Part shown: positions 31,702 through 32,903 of the stretch, piece after piece
Layout: every line of letters starts with the position of its first letter
Numbering within the stretch: position 1 is the stretch's first letter
Made by a program: the position numbers and the translations under genes
Origin: an uncultured Oscillospiraceae bacterium
Lineage (GTDB): Bacteria > Bacillota > Clostridia > Oscillospirales > Oscillospiraceae
Assembly: GCA_947626265.1 (NCBI GenBank)
Contig: CANQRM010000029.1
Coordinates: 1-32,903 of the forward strand
Direction: 5' to 3'
DNA length: 32,903 nucleotides
Notes under the pieces: model-generated
What the model was told of the DNA's origin: nothing
The model's database searches: none
The model's input: only the letters and a program-made list of their open reading frames with translations

Positions 31702-31719
31702 GACTGCGAGGGTATTGCC

Positions 31720-32903
31720 TTGACTACCGATATCGCCATCGTGGGCGCCGGCCCGGCGGGGATATTCACCGCCATCGAAATGCTGCGCCTGGGGAGCAAA
31801 AAGAAGATCACCATCCTGGAAAAGGGCAAGAGCGTGGAAAAGCGCCGCTGCCCCAAGGCGGAGACGAAAAAATGCATGAACTGCAAGCCCTACTGCGCCA
31901 TCACCACCGGCTTCTCCGGCGCGGGCGCCTTCTCCGACGGAAAATTGAGCCTCAGCTGCGAGGTGGGCGGGGAGCTGCCCCAGCTCATCGGCGAGGGCCT
32001 GGCCCAGGACACCATCGACTACACCGACGGGATATATCTGGAATTCGGCGCGGACGAGCACGTGGAGGGCGTGGAGGAGACCGAGGAGGTCAAGCGCATC
32101 CGCACCCGGGCCATCCGGGCGGGGCTGAAGCTGGTATCCTGTCCCATCCGCCACATGGGCACCGAGAAGGCCCAGCAGATATACACCGACATCGAGCACT
32201 GGCTCCTGGACCGGGGCGTGGAGATACTCTTCGACGCGGAGTGCACCGGCCTCATCATGGAAGAGGGCCGCTGCCGGGGCGTCACCTTCTCCGACGGGCA
32301 CCAGGATCACAGCCTCCTGGCCCATGAGACCGTCATCGCCACGGGCCGCCGGGGGGCGGACTGGCTGGAGGGCCTCTGCTCCCAGTACGGGGTGGACCAT
32401 GTGCCCAGCACCGTGGACATCGGCGTGCGGGTGGAGGTGCGCAACGAGGTCATGGAGGTGGTGAACCGGGCGTTTTATGAGTCCAAGCTCATCGGCTACC
32501 CGGCGCCCTTCAAGAATAAGGTCCGCACCTTCTGCCAGAACCCGGGCGGGTTCGTGGCCCAGGAGAACTATGATAACGGCCTGGCCGTGGTGAACGGCCA
32601 CTCCTATAAGGAGCTCAAGAGCGAGAACACGAACCTCGCCATCCTCGTGTCCCACAACTTCTCCGTGCCCTTCAACCAGCCCATCGCCTACGCACAGAAA
32701 GTTGGGGAGCTGACCAACATGCTGGCCAACGGCCAGCTTCTCGTCCAGCGCTTCGGGGACATTCTGGACGGCAAGCGCACCTGGCAGAAGGAGCTGGATA
32801 GGTCCAACGTCCGCCCCACCCTGCCGGACGTGGTGGCCGGGGACATCACCGCCGCCATGCCCTACCGGGCCATGATCAACATCATCAACTTCATCAAGGC
32901 CAT
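31720..32903 (+). CDS. FAD-dependent dehydrogenase, COG2509-like (partial at right edge)
   Basis: Open to the window end; 394 complete codons are visible. The start is a TTG at 31720, seven bases after GAGGG; no ATG or GTG fits better, since the FAD-binding IVGAGPAGIFTAIEML begins six residues in. A cysteine cluster (RRCPKAETKKCMNCKPYC) is followed by TTGFSGAGAFSDGKL, a pairing I recognise from the uncharacterised COG2509 flavoproteins widespread in anaerobic Firmicutes. ETVIATGRRGADWLEGL is the second dinucleotide-binding region, and VDIGVRVEV and RTFCQNPGGFV follow. It is presumably a cytosolic flavin oxidoreductase; substrate unknown. The cysteines may bind an Fe-S cluster or metal, which is inference. 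The C-terminal end (COG2509 proteins are ~460 residues) lies outside the window. Confidence 0.88.
   Translation, partial: MTTDIAIVGAGPAGIFTAIEMLRLGSKKKITILEKGKSVEKRRCPKAETKKCMNCKPYCAITTGFSGAGAFSDGKLSLSCEVGGELPQLIGEGLAQDTIDYTDGIYLEFGADEHVEGVEETEEVKRIRTRAIRAGLKLVSCPIRHMGTEKAQQIYTDIEHWLLDRGVEILFDAECTGLIMEEGRCRGVTFSDGHQDHSLLAHETVIATGRRGADWLEGLCSQYGVDHVPSTVDIGVRVEVRNEVMEVVNRAFYESKLIGYPAPFKNKVRTFCQNPGGFVAQENYDNGLAVVNGHSYKELKSENTNLAILVSHNFSVPFNQPIAYAQKVGELTNMLANGQLLVQRFGDILDGKRTWQKELDRSNVRPTLPDVVAGDITAAMPYRAMINIINFIKA

Overview
The window looks like the chromosome of a GC-rich, low-G+C-phylum (Firmicutes) gut anaerobe, most likely Oscillospiraceae-like (Flavonifractor/Lawsonibacter/Oscillibacter type). 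This is inferred from a pyruvate:ferredoxin oxidoreductase remnant, a DUF4368-type serine recombinase, HemZ, DegV, a COG2509 flavoprotein, PKTG-anchored surface proteins and strong sigma-A type promoters in about 60-65% GC DNA. No 16S or other decisive marker is present.

Layout. 1-650: the end of a mobile element (C-terminus of a large serine recombinase) abuts the last ~85 codons of nifJ, so an element appears to have integrated inside nifJ. 650-945: a cluster of palindromes and tRNA-Leu(UAA). 1030-3806: mnmG, transcribed divergently from the tRNA, then an AraC/GyrI-type regulator. 3811-5276: a yybP-ykoY (Mn2+) riboswitch with a clear antiterminator/terminator switch controlling an ArsB/NhaD-superfamily permease, a candidate manganese exporter. 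5374-9641: an anchored polysaccharide deacetylase facing a two-gene unit made of a derlin/rhomboid-like pseudoprotease with a zinc-ribbon tail and a membrane-anchored PQQ-type beta-propeller. 9779-12765: rlmB overlapping an unusual eight-helix protein that reads as a catalytically dead P1B-type ATPase. 12873-14897: an EF-G paralogue. 14974-17632: three tandem membrane-anchored SGNH hydrolases. 17683-18588: two small uncharacterised proteins, convergent. 18692-28986: two very large exported surface proteins (a four-module beta-helix protein and a cadherin-like protein) flanking degV, with a ~220-bp fold-back repeat between degV and the second one. 29290-31621: hemZ-udk operon. 31720-end: a COG2509 flavoprotein running off the window.

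Theme. The middle and right of the window are dominated by envelope functions: deacetylase, SGNH esterases, beta-propeller and two giant adhesin-like proteins. Most share a membrane anchor or signal peptide followed by a Thr/Pro-rich stalk. The housekeeping genes (mnmG, rlmB, the EF-G paralogue, tRNA-Leu) concern translation. The most interesting points are the pseudo-P-type ATPase, the riboswitch-permease pairing, the interrupted nifJ, a homopolymeric G tract inside the promoter of the largest surface protein, the derlin-like pseudorhomboid and the palindromic repeat families. Functions are assigned by reading motifs only; no database search was run.
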